Assembly (NCBI RefSeq): GCF_000717175.1
Contig: NZ_JNYD01000028.1
Location: forward strand, 1 to 64,000
Length of the DNA: 64,000 nucleotides
Reading direction: 5' to 3'
Source: Pseudonocardia autotrophica
Lineage (GTDB): Bacteria; Actinomycetota; Actinomycetes; Mycobacteriales; Pseudonocardiaceae
Part shown: positions 1-8,489 of the stretch, piece after piece
Layout of the letters: the number at the start of each line of letters is the position of its first letter
Numbering within the stretch: position 1 is the first letter of the stretch
Made by a program: the position numbers and the translations under genes
The notes under the pieces: model-generated
What the model was told of the DNA's origin: nothing
Seen by the model: only the letters and a program-made list of their open reading frames with translations
Databases searched by the model: none

Positions 1-44
1 TTTACACCCGAGCGGTCGCAGGTTCGATCCCTGCCGCGCCCACC
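1..44 (+). tRNA. tRNA-Val (anticodon TAC), 3' part only
   Basis: The window opens inside a tRNA. Positions 1-7 fit an anticodon loop with anticodon TAC at 3-5. A T-arm follows at 18-34, with stem GCAGG/CCTGC and loop TTCGATC. The acceptor 3' strand CGCGCCC, discriminator A and CC lie at 35-44. The 5' half is outside the window, so the acceptor and D stems cannot be checked. The anticodon reading rests on loop geometry alone. A tyrosine integrase gene lies about 90 bp downstream, so this tRNA is the likely integration site. Confidence 0.8.
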
Positions 45-68
45 CTCCCTGACCAGGTCAGGAGCCCG

Positions 69-116
69 CGTGACACGCTCAGCGGTCGCGTGTCGTGACA
101 TCAAACGTGACATCAA
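69..116 (+). repeat. Short direct repeats between tRNA and integrase
   Basis: The 11-mer CGTGACATCAA occurs at 94-104 and again at 106-116, a 12-bp period. A shorter copy, CGTGACA, begins at 69. Such repeats between a tRNA att site and an integrase gene are a usual place for integrase arm-type binding sites. That function is inferred; only the repetition is seen. Confidence 0.55.
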
Positions 117-135
117 CGCTCTTAGCGTCGGTCTC

Positions 136-1982
136 ATGGCGAGCAAGAAGGCCGGTCGGACGCGGACCCGCGGGAGCATCGACGAGCTGCCCAGCGGCGG
201 TCTTCGCGTGCGCGTCTACGCGGGCTGGGACACCGTCACCCGTCGCCGCCACATCTGACGGAGATCATCAAGCCCGGCCCTCGAGCCCGGGCTCAAGCCG
301 AGGCGGCACGCACCCGGATGCTCAACGAGGTCGACGAGCGCCGCAGCCCGCGGACGTCGGCCACGGTCGACCAGCTGCTCGACCGCTACCTCGAGATGAT
401 CGACGTCAGCGCGAGCACGCACCTCATGTACACGCGGTACCTGGAGAACCACGTCCGCCCCTTCATCGGCGGACTCAAAGCCGGCGCGGTCGACCCCGAC
501 GTGCTCGACTCGCTCTACGCCGAGCTGCGCCGCTGTCGCATCCACTGCCGGCCGCGCAGCCGGCAGATCGACCATCGCACCCCGCGACCGCACGAGTGCG
601 ACGACCGCTGCGGGCCCCACGCGTGCAAGCCGCTGTCGAACACGACGATCAGGCACGTCCACCACTTCCTGAACGCCGCCTTCAAGAAGGCCGTCCGCTG
701 GCGCTGGATCGCGACCAGCCCGGTGACCCAGGCGGAGGCACCGCCGCCGAAGCCGCCGGACCCGCGGCCACCGACGCCGGCGGAGGCGGCGAAGCTGATC
801 GAGGAGGCGTCGCTGGATCCGGACTGGGGCGCCCTGGTCTGGTTCACCATGACGACGGGTGCGCGCCGGGGTGAGGTCTGTGCCCTGCGGTGGCGCAACG
901 TGGACCTCGAGCAGGGCCTGGTCGAGATCCGTCGAGCCCTGGCGACCGACGGCCGGAGCAAGCTGGTGGAGAAGGACACGAAGACCCACCAGCAGCGCCG
1001 CGTCACGATCGACGACGAGACGCAGGCGGTCCTGACCGAGCACCGGGCGCGGGCGGAGGAAGCCGCGGCGCAGGTCGGCAAGCTGCTGACCGGGCAGGCG
1101 TACGTCTTCTCGCAGGCGCCGGACAGCAACGAACCGCTGGTGCCGTCCTCGGTCGGGCAGCGCTACACGCGGATGGCCAAGCGGCTCGGTATCGAGACGC
1201 ACTTCCACGCGCTGCGGCATTACTCGGCGACCGAACTGATCGCAGCCGGCATGGACATCCGGACCGTCGCCGGACGGCTGGGGCACAGCGGAGGCGGCAT
1301 TACCACGCTGCGCGTCTACAGCGCCTGGTTGGCCGAGGCCGACCAGCGCGCCGCAGCCGGCATCGCCGCACGGCTACCGGAGCGACCCAAGGCGGCTGCG
1401 TCCGCGAGCGAGCGGGCAAAGACAGCGCCCCGACTGCCGTTCGAGAAGGTCGCGTCGGTTATCCGTCAACAGATTCTGTCCGGCGAGCTCGCGCCCGGCG
1501 ATCAGCTGCTCGCAGTCAACGCCCTGGCCAAGCGGCACGAGGTCGGCGTCGGCACCGTGTACAAGGCGCTGCAGCTCCTCGAGGAGTGGGGCCTGGTCCT
1601 ACTCAAGAGCGGCGGTCGGCCAGTCGTCCTCGAGACCGTTGACCTTGACGACTCTGCGACGTCGTCCACGTCCGAGGCAATGCTCGTGGCGCAGGAGCCC
1701 GAGCCGGAGATCACCGAAGTCGAGCCGGCGCAGCCTGCCCCACCCGCTCCTGCCTCGATCCGGCTCCTCGACTTCGTCGTCCGGCGCCGCGGCTACGTCA
1801 TCGCCGACTTCTCCGCGGAGGCCGACCCGAGCAGCCCCTCCCAGCTGCGCCAACTCCTCGTCGATGCCGTCCGCCGAGACGGCTGCGACCCCAGCGACCT
1901 CGGTGACTTCACCATGGAGGTCGCCGATCCCGAGCTGAAGGAGCGCATACGCAACTTCGTCGCGCCGAGCAGCCCCTCCTGA
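136..1982 (+). pseudogene. Tyrosine site-specific integrase with C-terminal GntR domain, frameshifted
   Basis: Phage/ICE-type tyrosine recombinase. The N-terminal arm-binding segment (RGSIDELPSGGLRVRVYAG) begins at ATG 136 and runs into a stop at 256-258. The rest continues in another frame from about 255 to 1982. Restoring one T after position 252 would give the family sequence HYLTE, so this is a one-base deletion. The core domain keeps catalytic Arg (TGARRGEV), HALRHYSATEL and the Tyr in RVYSAW. After the catalytic domain, roughly 1440-1640 encodes a GntR-like winged helix (IRQQILSGELAPGDQLL), followed by an acidic/Pro-rich linker and a short C-terminal region. ATG 318 could give an N-truncated protein. 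No excisionase is obvious nearby. Confidence 0.85.
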
Positions 1983-2089
1983 AGCAGCCCAATCTTGAGC
2001 GTTGTGGAGTGATGTGCCGCAGCTGGAGACGACAGCGGTGCCGCGGGGCCGTACCATCCGAACATGCGTTCGACTCGGAGGCGGTGTCC

Positions 2090-2380
2090 ATGCGCAGGAT
2101 GGCGAAGCCCGTCTACGTCGACTTGCGGTGCATCTACGGGCCGCAGGAGCGACGAAACATCGACATCAGCAAGCCCGGGGTGCTTGACGTCGCCGGCGTC
2201 GCGAACGGCGAGCTCCATTCGTGGTTCCGCGGGCTCGAAGCGCGCTGGTACGGGCTTGTCTCGTTCCCCGTCATGTGGGCGTCGCGGAACCCCTCGTTAG
2301 GCCTGACGCTGGTGGACCAGCTCGTCCCGGCCGAGGCGTTGAAGCCGCGCCGCTACAACGGCGGTTCGTACCGCCGCTAG
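2090..2380 (+). CDS. Hypothetical protein (96 aa)
   Basis: Small basic protein of no recognised family. The ATG at 2090 is chosen because GGAGG lies 8 bases upstream; the frame is open further upstream (to 2009), but that extension looks non-coding. The sequence is rich in Trp, Tyr and Arg (WFRGLEARWYGLVSFPVMW) and ends in a basic GGSYRR tail. No signal peptide or membrane helix is seen. It lies just after the integrase, so it is probably island cargo. No function can be assigned. Confidence 0.45.
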   Translation: MRRMAKPVYVDLRCIYGPQERRNIDISKPGVLDVAGVANGELHSWFRGLEARWYGLVSFPVMWASRNPSLGLTLVDQLVPAEALKPRRYNGGSYRR

Positions 2381-2447
2381 AAGCAAGCCCTGAAGAAGTG
2401 AGCCGGGCGACGACATCCGCTGGCTCCTCGAGGAAGTTGATCCGGAC

Positions 2448-2630
2448 GTGAGCGATGCGGAGCACACAGAGGAGACGCCGACCATCCGAACCCGTCTTCA
2501 GGCGATGCTGTCGGAGGAGCGGATCGCCTCTCACCTCGAGCGGAAGGTGATCAAGCTCGACGGCGTGGTCGTCGACGACCTCGACACTCCGGCTCCGCCG
2601 GGAACAAGAATCGTCTTCGGCGGGTCCTGA
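2448..2630 (+). CDS. Small hypothetical protein (60 aa)
   Basis: Short acidic-to-neutral protein starting at GTG 2448. The second half (residues about 28-58) reads as a compact beta-rich element, [19 protein letters not shown], loosely reminiscent of the S4-type 'v.vdG..v.dp' loop. The resemblance is too weak to name a domain. It may be a conserved actinobacterial small protein rather than random sequence, because the Pro/Gly turn and hydrophobic pattern look selected. No neighbour suggests a role. Confidence 0.4.
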   Translation: MSDAEHTEETPTIRTRLQAMLSEERIASHLERKVIKLDGVVVDDLDTPAPPGTRIVFGGS

Positions 2631-2689
2631 CTGCGACTGTTCTCTGCTCTGCGTGGCAGCTGCGGAGTACTCGTCCGTGGGGTGCCACG

Positions 2690-3599
2690 GTGCCCGCCCA
2701 AACCGCCAGGAATGATGGGCCGACCGACGACCGGCAGAACCACGCGCACATCAGCCCGAACGTCTGGCTGCTGGTCGTGGTCACCGCGCTGGCGCTGCTG
2801 CTCGGCCTGCACCTGGTCGCGTCCATCGGGGGCGGGGACATGCCCGTGGTCGTGTCGATGCTCAACTCCTACTCCGGCTGGGCCGCGGCCGCGTCGGGCT
2901 TCCTGCTGGGCAACGACCTGCTGATCATCACCGGGGCGCTCATCGGGTCCTCGGGTGCCTACCTGTCCTACATCATGTGCAAGGCGATGAACCGCTCCTT
3001 CCTCTCGGTCATCGCCGGCGGGTTCGGCGCCACGGCCTCGTCGGCCGCGACGGTCGAGGGCGAGCACCGGGAGATCGACGCCGCCGGGGTCGCCGAGCTG
3101 CTTGCCGACGCCCGCTCGGTGGTCATCACCCCCGGCTACGGCATGGCGTCGCGCAGGCCCAGTACCCGGTCGCGGACCTGACCCGGAAGCTGCGCGAGCA
3201 GGGCGTCGAGGTGCGGTTCGGGGTGCACCCGGTCGCCGGCCGGCTGCCCGGGCACATGAACGTGCTGCTGGCCGAGGCCCAGGTCCCCTACGACATCGTC
3301 CTGGAGATGGACGAGATCAACGACGATCTCGCCGAGACGGACGTCGTGCTCGTCATCGGCGCCAACGACACCGTCAACCCGGCCGCCGCCGAGGACCCCA
3401 AGGCTCGTTCATCGCGGGCATGCCCGTGCTGCGCGTCTGGGAAGCCGGCGACGTGTGAGTGTTCAAGCGGTCCATGGCCACCGGCTACGCCGGCGTGCAG
3501 AACCCGCTGTTCCTCCGGGAGAACAGCCAGATGCTCTTCGGCGACGCCAAGGAACGGGTCCAGGACATCCTCGCAGCACTCCCCGTGCCGAGCAGATAG
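2690..3599 (+). pseudogene. pntB: NAD(P) transhydrogenase beta subunit (PntB) remnant
   Basis: PntB couples hydride transfer between NADH and NADP+ to proton flow in the inner membrane. Only about the C-terminal 300 of roughly 470 residues remain: two or three transmembrane helices (from [15 protein letters not shown]), then the NADP(H)-binding domain with [28 protein letters not shown] and, near the end, [10 protein letters not shown]. The frame changes at about 3150 (a base lost in GMA-VAQAQYP) and about 3402 (a G lost in DPKGSF). An in-frame TGA at 3456-3458 sits just before VFKRSM. The 5' part, pntA and the small alpha subunit are absent. It is dead and unrelated to the neighbouring catabolic genes. 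Confidence 0.85.
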
Positions 3600-3787
3600 T
3601 AGGGCCGCCCGGCGCCGCCGAACAGGATCAGCTCTCGGAAGGCGTCTGCTGCGACGAGGTCGGCACCGGATCACCAGCGAGGTGACCTCTATGCCGATGT
3701 CCAGAAGACCCAGGTCACAGTCAACAGCGGCAATCGGGGAGAAACTCGAGCCGTCCGGACTTCGAGGTCTCGAAGGCATCGTCGCCC

Positions 3788-4115
3788 ATGAAGATTGGTC
3801 CGCAGCTCCCGGATTCTCCTGGCCAGGCGGGCGCCCACCCTCGCCGCGGTCCTGCGGCGGGTGGAGGTGGACGCCGAGGAAGGGGATCGCGCGGGTCGCG
3901 GTGGCCGACCACCTCTGGCAGATCCCGGAGAACGGCGGCCCGGAGGCGACGATGCTCGAGGCCTACACGAGGCTCGGGTACCTCGCAGCCTGCACATCCC
4001 GCGTCGAACTGCTGGCTTGAGTTACGGCGGCGCGCCACCGAGCGTCCGCGTTGCTCGCGAAGTGGGTGAGCACACTCGACGTCCTGGGAGGGCCCGGCCG
4101 GTCGCGGCCGGCGCA
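3788..4115 (+). pseudogene. LLM-class F420-dependent oxidoreductase, N-terminal remnant
   Basis: Pieces in three frames rebuild the N-terminus of a luciferase-like, F420/flavin-dependent oxidoreductase: MKIGPQLPD at 3788, FSWPGG near 3820, [19 protein letters not shown] near 3830, then [14 protein letters not shown] and [11 protein letters not shown] up to a TGA at 4018-4020. Readthrough gives ALLAKWVSTLDVLGG, also family-typical, to about 4100. About the first 110 residues of a 300-residue family remain, with at least three frame changes and one stop. A C-terminal remnant of the same family lies at 5641-5900, so the two may be ends of one disrupted gene. Confidence 0.7.
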
Positions 4116-4279
4116 GTGAGAAGTCGACCGACGGCGCGCCGACGCCCGGGCGCCCAGTGGCTTGGAAGGGACGGGAACGCACATGCGACGGATCCGGTCA
4201 CCGGAGCTGTGCGGACGTGAGGCGGTCCGACGGGTGACGGAGAGCCACACCCGCCGCTGTCGACCACCAACCCACCATC

Positions 4280-4773
4280 ACCGGGCCGGTAGCGCCACCT
4301 TCACAGTCAGGCGGGACGCCTCGACCAGGCTGCCCACCGAGGGCGGCACGTTCCAGGTGATTGGCTACCGGGGACTGGCCGACGGTGCCGAGCACGTTGC
4401 GCTCATAGCGTGAGGGATCCACGCGGTCCGGGCGAGCCCCCGGTGCACGTCCACGTGGAGTGCCTGGCCGGTGACGTCCTGGGCTCGACCGCCTGCGCGT
4501 GTGGTGCGGAGTTGCGAGCGGGGATGGCCGAGATAAGCGCGCTGGGTCGCGGTGTGCTCGTGCACGTCCGGCCGGCGCGCGGCATTCGCGCCTGCGGCTC
4601 TTCGCCGCCGCGGACGACCGGGCCCGCACCGACGCCGTCGCGGCGGTCATCCTGCGCGATCTCGGGGTCGAGCTCCCCCGTGCGGCCGGTGGCGGACGCG
4701 GATGGTTCCCCGGCCTCGGATGGCGGGCGAGAGGACGAAATGCAAGCGACGGGACGCGGGAGCGGACGGCATG
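4280..4773 (+). pseudogene. GTP cyclohydrolase II (RibA-like) remnant
   Basis: RibA opens the GTP imidazole ring in riboflavin synthesis. One frame at about 4330-4413 gives RLPTEGGTFQVIGYRGLADGAEHVALI. Another frame, from about 4440, gives VHVHVECLAGDVLGST followed by CACGAEL, covering the zinc-binding Cys cluster region, and AEISALGRGVLVHVR. A third frame holds TDAVAAVILRDLGVELPRA, matching the later 'ILRDLGV' segment. At least two frame changes and an internal stop exclude a working enzyme. A flavin-supply gene beside flavin reductase and LLM enzymes suggests it once served them. Confidence 0.65.
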
Positions 4774-5128
4774 AGCGCAGGGAACCCCCCGGTCAAGTCG
4801 GCAACGTGATGTACCCCGTGCGGGACGTCGAGGCGGCGGTCCGGTTCTACCGAGGAGTGAGTGTTCGGCTTCGGCGCCAAGTTCGCCGACGGGGACCGCT
4901 ACGCGGCCCTCGACGCGGGCGGCATCACCTTCGCCCTCGCCGGTGCCGAGGAGGAGGTGGCGATGGGACGCGCCGCCGCGTCGGTCAAGGTGCCGGACGT
5001 GGCAGCGGCCGTCCGCCGTGGAGCATGGCGCGACGGTGGTGGCCGCGCCCGAGCAGGGTCCGCACGAGGTCCGGGCCGTCGTCACGGACCCGTTGGACAA
5101 CGCCCTCGTCGTCCACGGACCGGTCTAA
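4771..5128 (+). pseudogene. VOC (glyoxalase/dioxygenase fold) protein, frameshifted
   Basis: Starts at ATG 4771 (MSAGNPPVK). The vicinal-oxygen-chelate pattern follows in pieces: MYPVRDVEAAVRFY near 4808, FGFGAKFADGDRYAALDAGG near 4860, SVKVPDVAAAV near 4982, then HGATVVAAPEQGP and VTDPLDNALVVHGPV ending at 5128. Each piece sits in a different frame from its neighbour, needing about three small indels to rejoin. Length would be about 119 aa, normal for one VOC protein. The flavin reductase gene begins 9 bases later, so it may be the broken first gene of that operon. Confidence 0.7.
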
Positions 5129-5137
5129 GGAGGCACA

Positions 5138-5638
5138 ATGATCAGTCTCGAACCCGTCGGCCGTGATCCCGGCGCGTTGCGGAGGACCTTCGCCTGCTTT
5201 CCGTCGGGCGTGGTCGCGGTGAGCGCCCTCATCGACGGCGTCCCGGTGGGCATGGCGGCGAGCTCCTTCACCTCGGTGTCGGTGGACCCGCCGTTGGTGT
5301 CGGTGTGCGTGCAGGACACGTCGGAGACCTGGCCCCGGCTCCGCGACCGACCGAGGCTCGGGGTGAGCGTGCTGGCCGAGGGACACGACGAGACCTGCCG
5401 GAGCCTGTCCCGCAAGCACGGTGACCGCTTCGCCGGGGTGGACTGGGAGCAGACCGGGCACGGTGCGGTCGTCGTGCACGGCTCGACGGCGTGGCTCGAC
5501 TGCAGTGTGCACGCGGAGGTGCCCGCGGGGGACCACGGCATTGTGCTGCTGGAGATCCACGGGATGAAGGACTCACCGGACGTGCCGCCGCTGGTCTTCC
5601 ACGGTAGCCGGTTCCGGAAGCTGCTCGCGGAGGTGTAG
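5138..5638 (+). CDS. Flavin reductase family protein (166 aa)
   Basis: Flavin reductase of the HpaC/NADH:FMN oxidoreductase type, which supplies free reduced FMN or FAD to two-component monooxygenases. Family features include FACFPSGVVAVSA near the N-terminus, MAASSFTSVSVDPPLVSVCV around residues 45-65, and the C-terminal GDHGIVLLEIHG with PPLVFHGSRFRKL. ATG 5138 follows AAGGAGG by 5 bases, a strong ribosome-binding site. It is the first clearly intact gene of cluster A. The LLM oxidoreductases at 17631 and 28750 are natural partners. Full family length. Confidence 0.9.
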   Translation: MISLEPVGRDPGALRRTFACFPSGVVAVSALIDGVPVGMAASSFTSVSVDPPLVSVCVQDTSETWPRLRDRPRLGVSVLAEGHDETCRSLSRKHGDRFAGVDWEQTGHGAVVVHGSTAWLDCSVHAEVPAGDHGIVLLEIHGMKDSPDVPPLVFHGSRFRKLLAEV

Positions 5639-5640
5639 GC

Positions 5641-5900
5641 GTGACGGTCGACCTTGAACGCAAGCTGGACGTCCTGCGCGAGCACTGCGCCAACGCCGGA
5701 CGGGACTACGAGGAGATCGAAAAACCGACTTCTCTGCGATGGAACCCGGCCCCGGTGGCGAGCCCGTCGAGGAGATCCTCAAGGAGCTGGAACGGCTCGC
5801 AGGGCTGGGGGGTCGCGCACGCACACACCCGGCTGCCCGGGGCGCCGGAAGGATTGCGAGTCTTCAGCGAGCGAATCACTCGCGAGCCGGGCGGCTCTCT
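5641..5900 (+). pseudogene. LLM-class oxidoreductase, C-terminal remnant
   Basis: From GTG 5641 the frame reads RKLDVLREHCANAGRDYEEIEK, the conserved C-terminal helix region of F420-dependent LLM oxidoreductases. A second frame (about 5739-5815) continues GGEPVEEILKELERLAGLG, and the first frame resumes with VAHAHTRLPGAPEGLRVFSERI. Two frame changes in 150 bp mean it is not a functional gene. The missing N-terminal part may be the remnant at 3788-4115. The start just after the flavin reductase stop is coincidental or reflects an older operon. Confidence 0.65.
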
Positions 5901-5975
5901 GAGCGACGCACCTGGGTCACAGACTTGGACCGGCGCTCGGCCGGAGAATGGCCGGGACGGACAGGAGGCATCGGC

Positions 5976-6878
5976 GTGGATGCGAGAGAACTCAGGGTCC
6001 GGACCTCGGACGGGGTCCAGCTGTACGTGAGGGACACAGGCAGCGGTGTCCCGATCCTCTTCCTTCACGAGTACGCGGGCGACCACCGCAGCTGGGCCCG
6101 CCAAGTCTGCGGCCTCCGCGCCGACCACCGCTGCATCACCTATGCGGCTCGCGGCTACCTCCCGTCGGACGTGCCCAGCTCGGGCTACTCATGGGAGCGG
6201 GCGGTGGCGGACGCGGTCGCGGTGCTGGACGATCTCGACCTCGAGAGCGCGCATCTGGTCGGACTGTCGATGGGCGGGTACACGGCTCTGCAGGTGGGGC
6301 TGCACCACCCTGACCGCGCGCGGTCGATTCTGGCGGCCAGCGTCGGTTCCGGGTCGGACCCGGCCGTCCGCGCCGCGTACCTCGCCGAGACCGCCGCTGT
6401 AGCCGCGCAGCTCCGCGAGCATGGGACGTCCGTCGTGGGGTACGGGATGGCGAACGGGCCCAGCCGGCTGCAGCTGAAGGCTCGCGACGAGGCGGCGTGG
6501 CAGGAGATGGTCGACCAGTTCGCCGAGCACTCCGTCGAGGGGCTGGCGCACACCATCGTCGAGATTCAGGGCCGGCGTCCCTCGCTGCACGATCTCGACC
6601 TCGCCGCCCTGACCGTGCCTCTCCACGTCGTGGTGGGGGACGAGGACGAGGCCTGCCTGTCGACCGGGCTGCTGCTGAAGCGCACGGCCCCGGCCTGCGG
6701 CCTCACCGTGGTGCCGAACAGCGGGCACGTGCTCAACCTGGAGGACCCCGAGGGGTTCGGCGAGCGGGTGCGCGGTTTCGTTCGGGCGGTGGAGGCGGGC
6801 ACGTGGCCGGTCAGGGACCCTAGGACCAAGGCCGCCTTGCAGTTCGACCTCGGCCGGACCGAGTCCGTTGCCGGGTAG
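5976..6878 (+). CDS. Alpha/beta-fold hydrolase (300 aa)
   Basis: Serine hydrolase of the alpha/beta fold. The oxyanion region is LFLHEYAGDHRSW, the nucleophile elbow is GLSMGGYTA with Ser, the acidic residue probably lies in VVVGDEDEAC and the catalytic His is in PNSGHVLN. GTG 5976 is preferred to upstream starts because AGGAGG lies 7 bases before it and homology-like sequence begins there (VRTSDGVQLYVRDTG). The substrate is unknown; in this cluster a lactone, ester or C-C bond (beta-diketone) is likely. The downstream regulator gene begins about at its stop. Confidence 0.88.
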   Translation: MDARELRVRTSDGVQLYVRDTGSGVPILFLHEYAGDHRSWARQVCGLRADHRCITYAARGYLPSDVPSSGYSWERAVADAVAVLDDLDLESAHLVGLSMGGYTALQVGLHHPDRARSILAASVGSGSDPAVRAAYLAETAAVAAQLREHGTSVVGYGMANGPSRLQLKARDEAAWQEMVDQFAEHSVEGLAHTIVEIQGRRPSLHDLDLAALTVPLHVVVGDEDEACLSTGLLLKRTAPACGLTVVPNSGHVLNLEDPEGFGERVRGFVRAVEAGTWPVRDPRTKAALQFDLGRTESVAG

Positions 6879-6885
6879 CGTCGTG

Positions 6886-7620
6886 ATGCTCCAGGAGACG
6901 AGGTTCGGGGACGAGACGAGGCGGCGGATGAGCGCGGCGACGGACGCGTGGTCGAAGAGCTTCCTCGCCGGGCAGGACCCGGCGATCCGCGACGCGCTGT
7001 TGGAAGACAGCCTGGTTGTGACCTACTCGGCCGGAGTGTGCATCTGCCGGGCGGACGAGGAGTACCGGGTCGCGCTGATCCACAGCGGCCGAATCCGGGC
7101 GCAGATCACCTCTTGGGACGGCCGTGAGGTCACCACGCGATACATGAGCGTCGGGCAGGTGACGGCGGTCCCGGCCATGATGACCCACGGTGCGCCCGCC
7201 TCCCTGCACGCGGTGACGACGTGCGAGGTCTCGCTGCTGAACCCAAACACCTTCCGGCGTCTGATGCGGACGCACGCCGCTCTAGCCTACCAGGTGGCCG
7301 TGTACCTGGCCGAGTCCACGTACGAGACGGTGGCCTACTTCGAGGACAACCTCTTCGGGTCCGTGCAGCAACGGGTGAGCAGGCACCTGCTGGAGATGGC
7401 CACACTCACGGTCAAGGGCCTTCTGGTGCAGACGGACCAGGCTGAGCTGGCGAGCGCGATCGGGTCGGTGCGGGAGGTCGTCGCCCGGGCGCTGAAGAAG
7501 CTCAGCGAAACCGGCGCGATCCGCCGCTCCCGCCGGCAGATCTGGATCGAGGACCCGGCGCTGCTGCGCTCGCTCGCGTCGACGCCGCTCGGCGGCTGGA
7601 ACGGGACGGGGGAGCGGTGA
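6886..7620 (+). CDS. Crp/Fnr family transcriptional regulator
   Basis: Two-domain regulator: a cyclic-nucleotide-binding-like beta-roll at about residues 35-145 (HSGRIRAQITSWDGREV, MSVGQVTAVPAM), a dimer helix, and a C-terminal winged helix with TDQAELASAIGSVREVVARALKKLSETG. Start is uncertain: TTG 6868, ATG 6886 or ATG 6928. The last has GAGG six bases upstream and would give 230 aa, typical of the family. It is the only DNA-binding regulator in 27 kb of cluster A, so it is the candidate controller. The effector is unknown; the cAMP-binding Arg/Ser pair is not evident. It overlaps the next gene by 4 bp. Confidence 0.88.
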   Translation: MLQETRFGDETRRRMSAATDAWSKSFLAGQDPAIRDALLEDSLVVTYSAGVCICRADEEYRVALIHSGRIRAQITSWDGREVTTRYMSVGQVTAVPAMMTHGAPASLHAVTTCEVSLLNPNTFRRLMRTHAALAYQVAVYLAESTYETVAYFEDNLFGSVQQRVSRHLLEMATLTVKGLLVQTDQAELASAIGSVREVVARALKKLSETGAIRRSRRQIWIEDPALLRSLASTPLGGWNGTGER

Positions 7621-8489
7621 TCTACCGCCTCGACCCCGAGCTGCGCGCCGCCGCGGCCGCGCTGCCGCAGGTGTACCGCACGGACGTCGTCGCGGCGCGA
7701 AAGGTCGCGGCGAGCCGGGTCGTGCTCGGCCCGGCCCCGGAGGACGTGACGGTCGAGAAGCACGTCGCCGGTGCCGTCCCGTTGCGGGTTTTCCGCCCGA
7801 ACCGGTGGACAGGCGGCGCCGTGGTCCACGCGCACGGCGGGGGCTTCATCCTGAGCGACCTCGATGCGACCCACGCCCGGGACGTCGAGATCGCCCGGGA
7901 AACCGGCGCGCTGGTCGTCTCGGTGGGCTACCGGCTCGCGCCGGAATGCCCCTTCCCGGCACCCGTCGAGGACGTCCATACCGGACTCGAGTGGGTGCAC
8001 GCGCAGGCTGGCGTGGACCCGGCTCGGGTGGTCCTGCACGGGGTGAGCGCGGGCGGGGCGTTGGCGGCCTCGGTGGCGCTGTCGACCACGCAGCCGGTCC
8101 GGCTGCTGTTCCTGGTCTCACCGGTGCTTGACGACCGGCTCGAGACCGCCAGCAGCCTGCGGTTCACCGACACTCCCGTTCTCACCCGTCGGGACCTGGA
8201 GATCTGCTGGTCGGCCTACCTCGGGGACGTCGACCGGACGCCGGAGGGAGCCGCACCGGGGCGATCTAGGGATCTGGCCAGGGTCCCGCCGACCTATGTC
8301 TCGGTCGCCGAGTTCGATCCGCTGCGGGACGAGGCCATCGACTTCGCGCGATCGCTGCTCGATGCGGGCATCGGCGTGGAGCTGCATCTGTTCCCCGGCA
8401 CCTTCCACGGGTCCTTGGCGGTTCGGGGGGCCGCGGTGAGCGAACGTCAACTGTCCGAGGAGATCGCTGTGCTGAGGAGTGTTCTCTAG
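7617..8489 (+). CDS. HSL-family alpha/beta hydrolase (esterase/lactonase-like)
   Basis: Hormone-sensitive-lipase-type esterase of 290 aa. It has HAHGGGFILSD (HGGG oxyanion motif), the YRLAPECPFPAPVED segment, nucleophile elbow HGVSAGGAL, Asp in EFDPLRDEA and His in FPGTFHGSL, so the triad is complete. GTG 7617 overlaps the Crp-type gene's stop by 4 bp, indicating translational coupling. The family includes epsilon-lactone hydrolases that follow Baeyer-Villiger oxidation of cyclic terpene ketones, which would fit the LLM enzymes here. That role is inference. Confidence 0.9.
   Translation: MIYRLDPELRAAAAALPQVYRTDVVAARKVAASRVVLGPAPEDVTVEKHVAGAVPLRVFRPNRWTGGAVVHAHGGGFILSDLDATHARDVEIARETGALVVSVGYRLAPECPFPAPVEDVHTGLEWVHAQAGVDPARVVLHGVSAGGALAASVALSTTQPVRLLFLVSPVLDDRLETASSLRFTDTPVLTRRDLEICWSAYLGDVDRTPEGAAPGRSRDLARVPPTYVSVAEFDPLRDEAIDFARSLLDAGIGVELHLFPGTFHGSLAVRGAAVSERQLSEEIAVLRSVL

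Noticed and set aside
4162..4413. Small intact gene at 4162-4413
   Set aside because: Its second half is a recognisable RibA-type segment that continues in another frame, so it is part of the ribA-like remnant.
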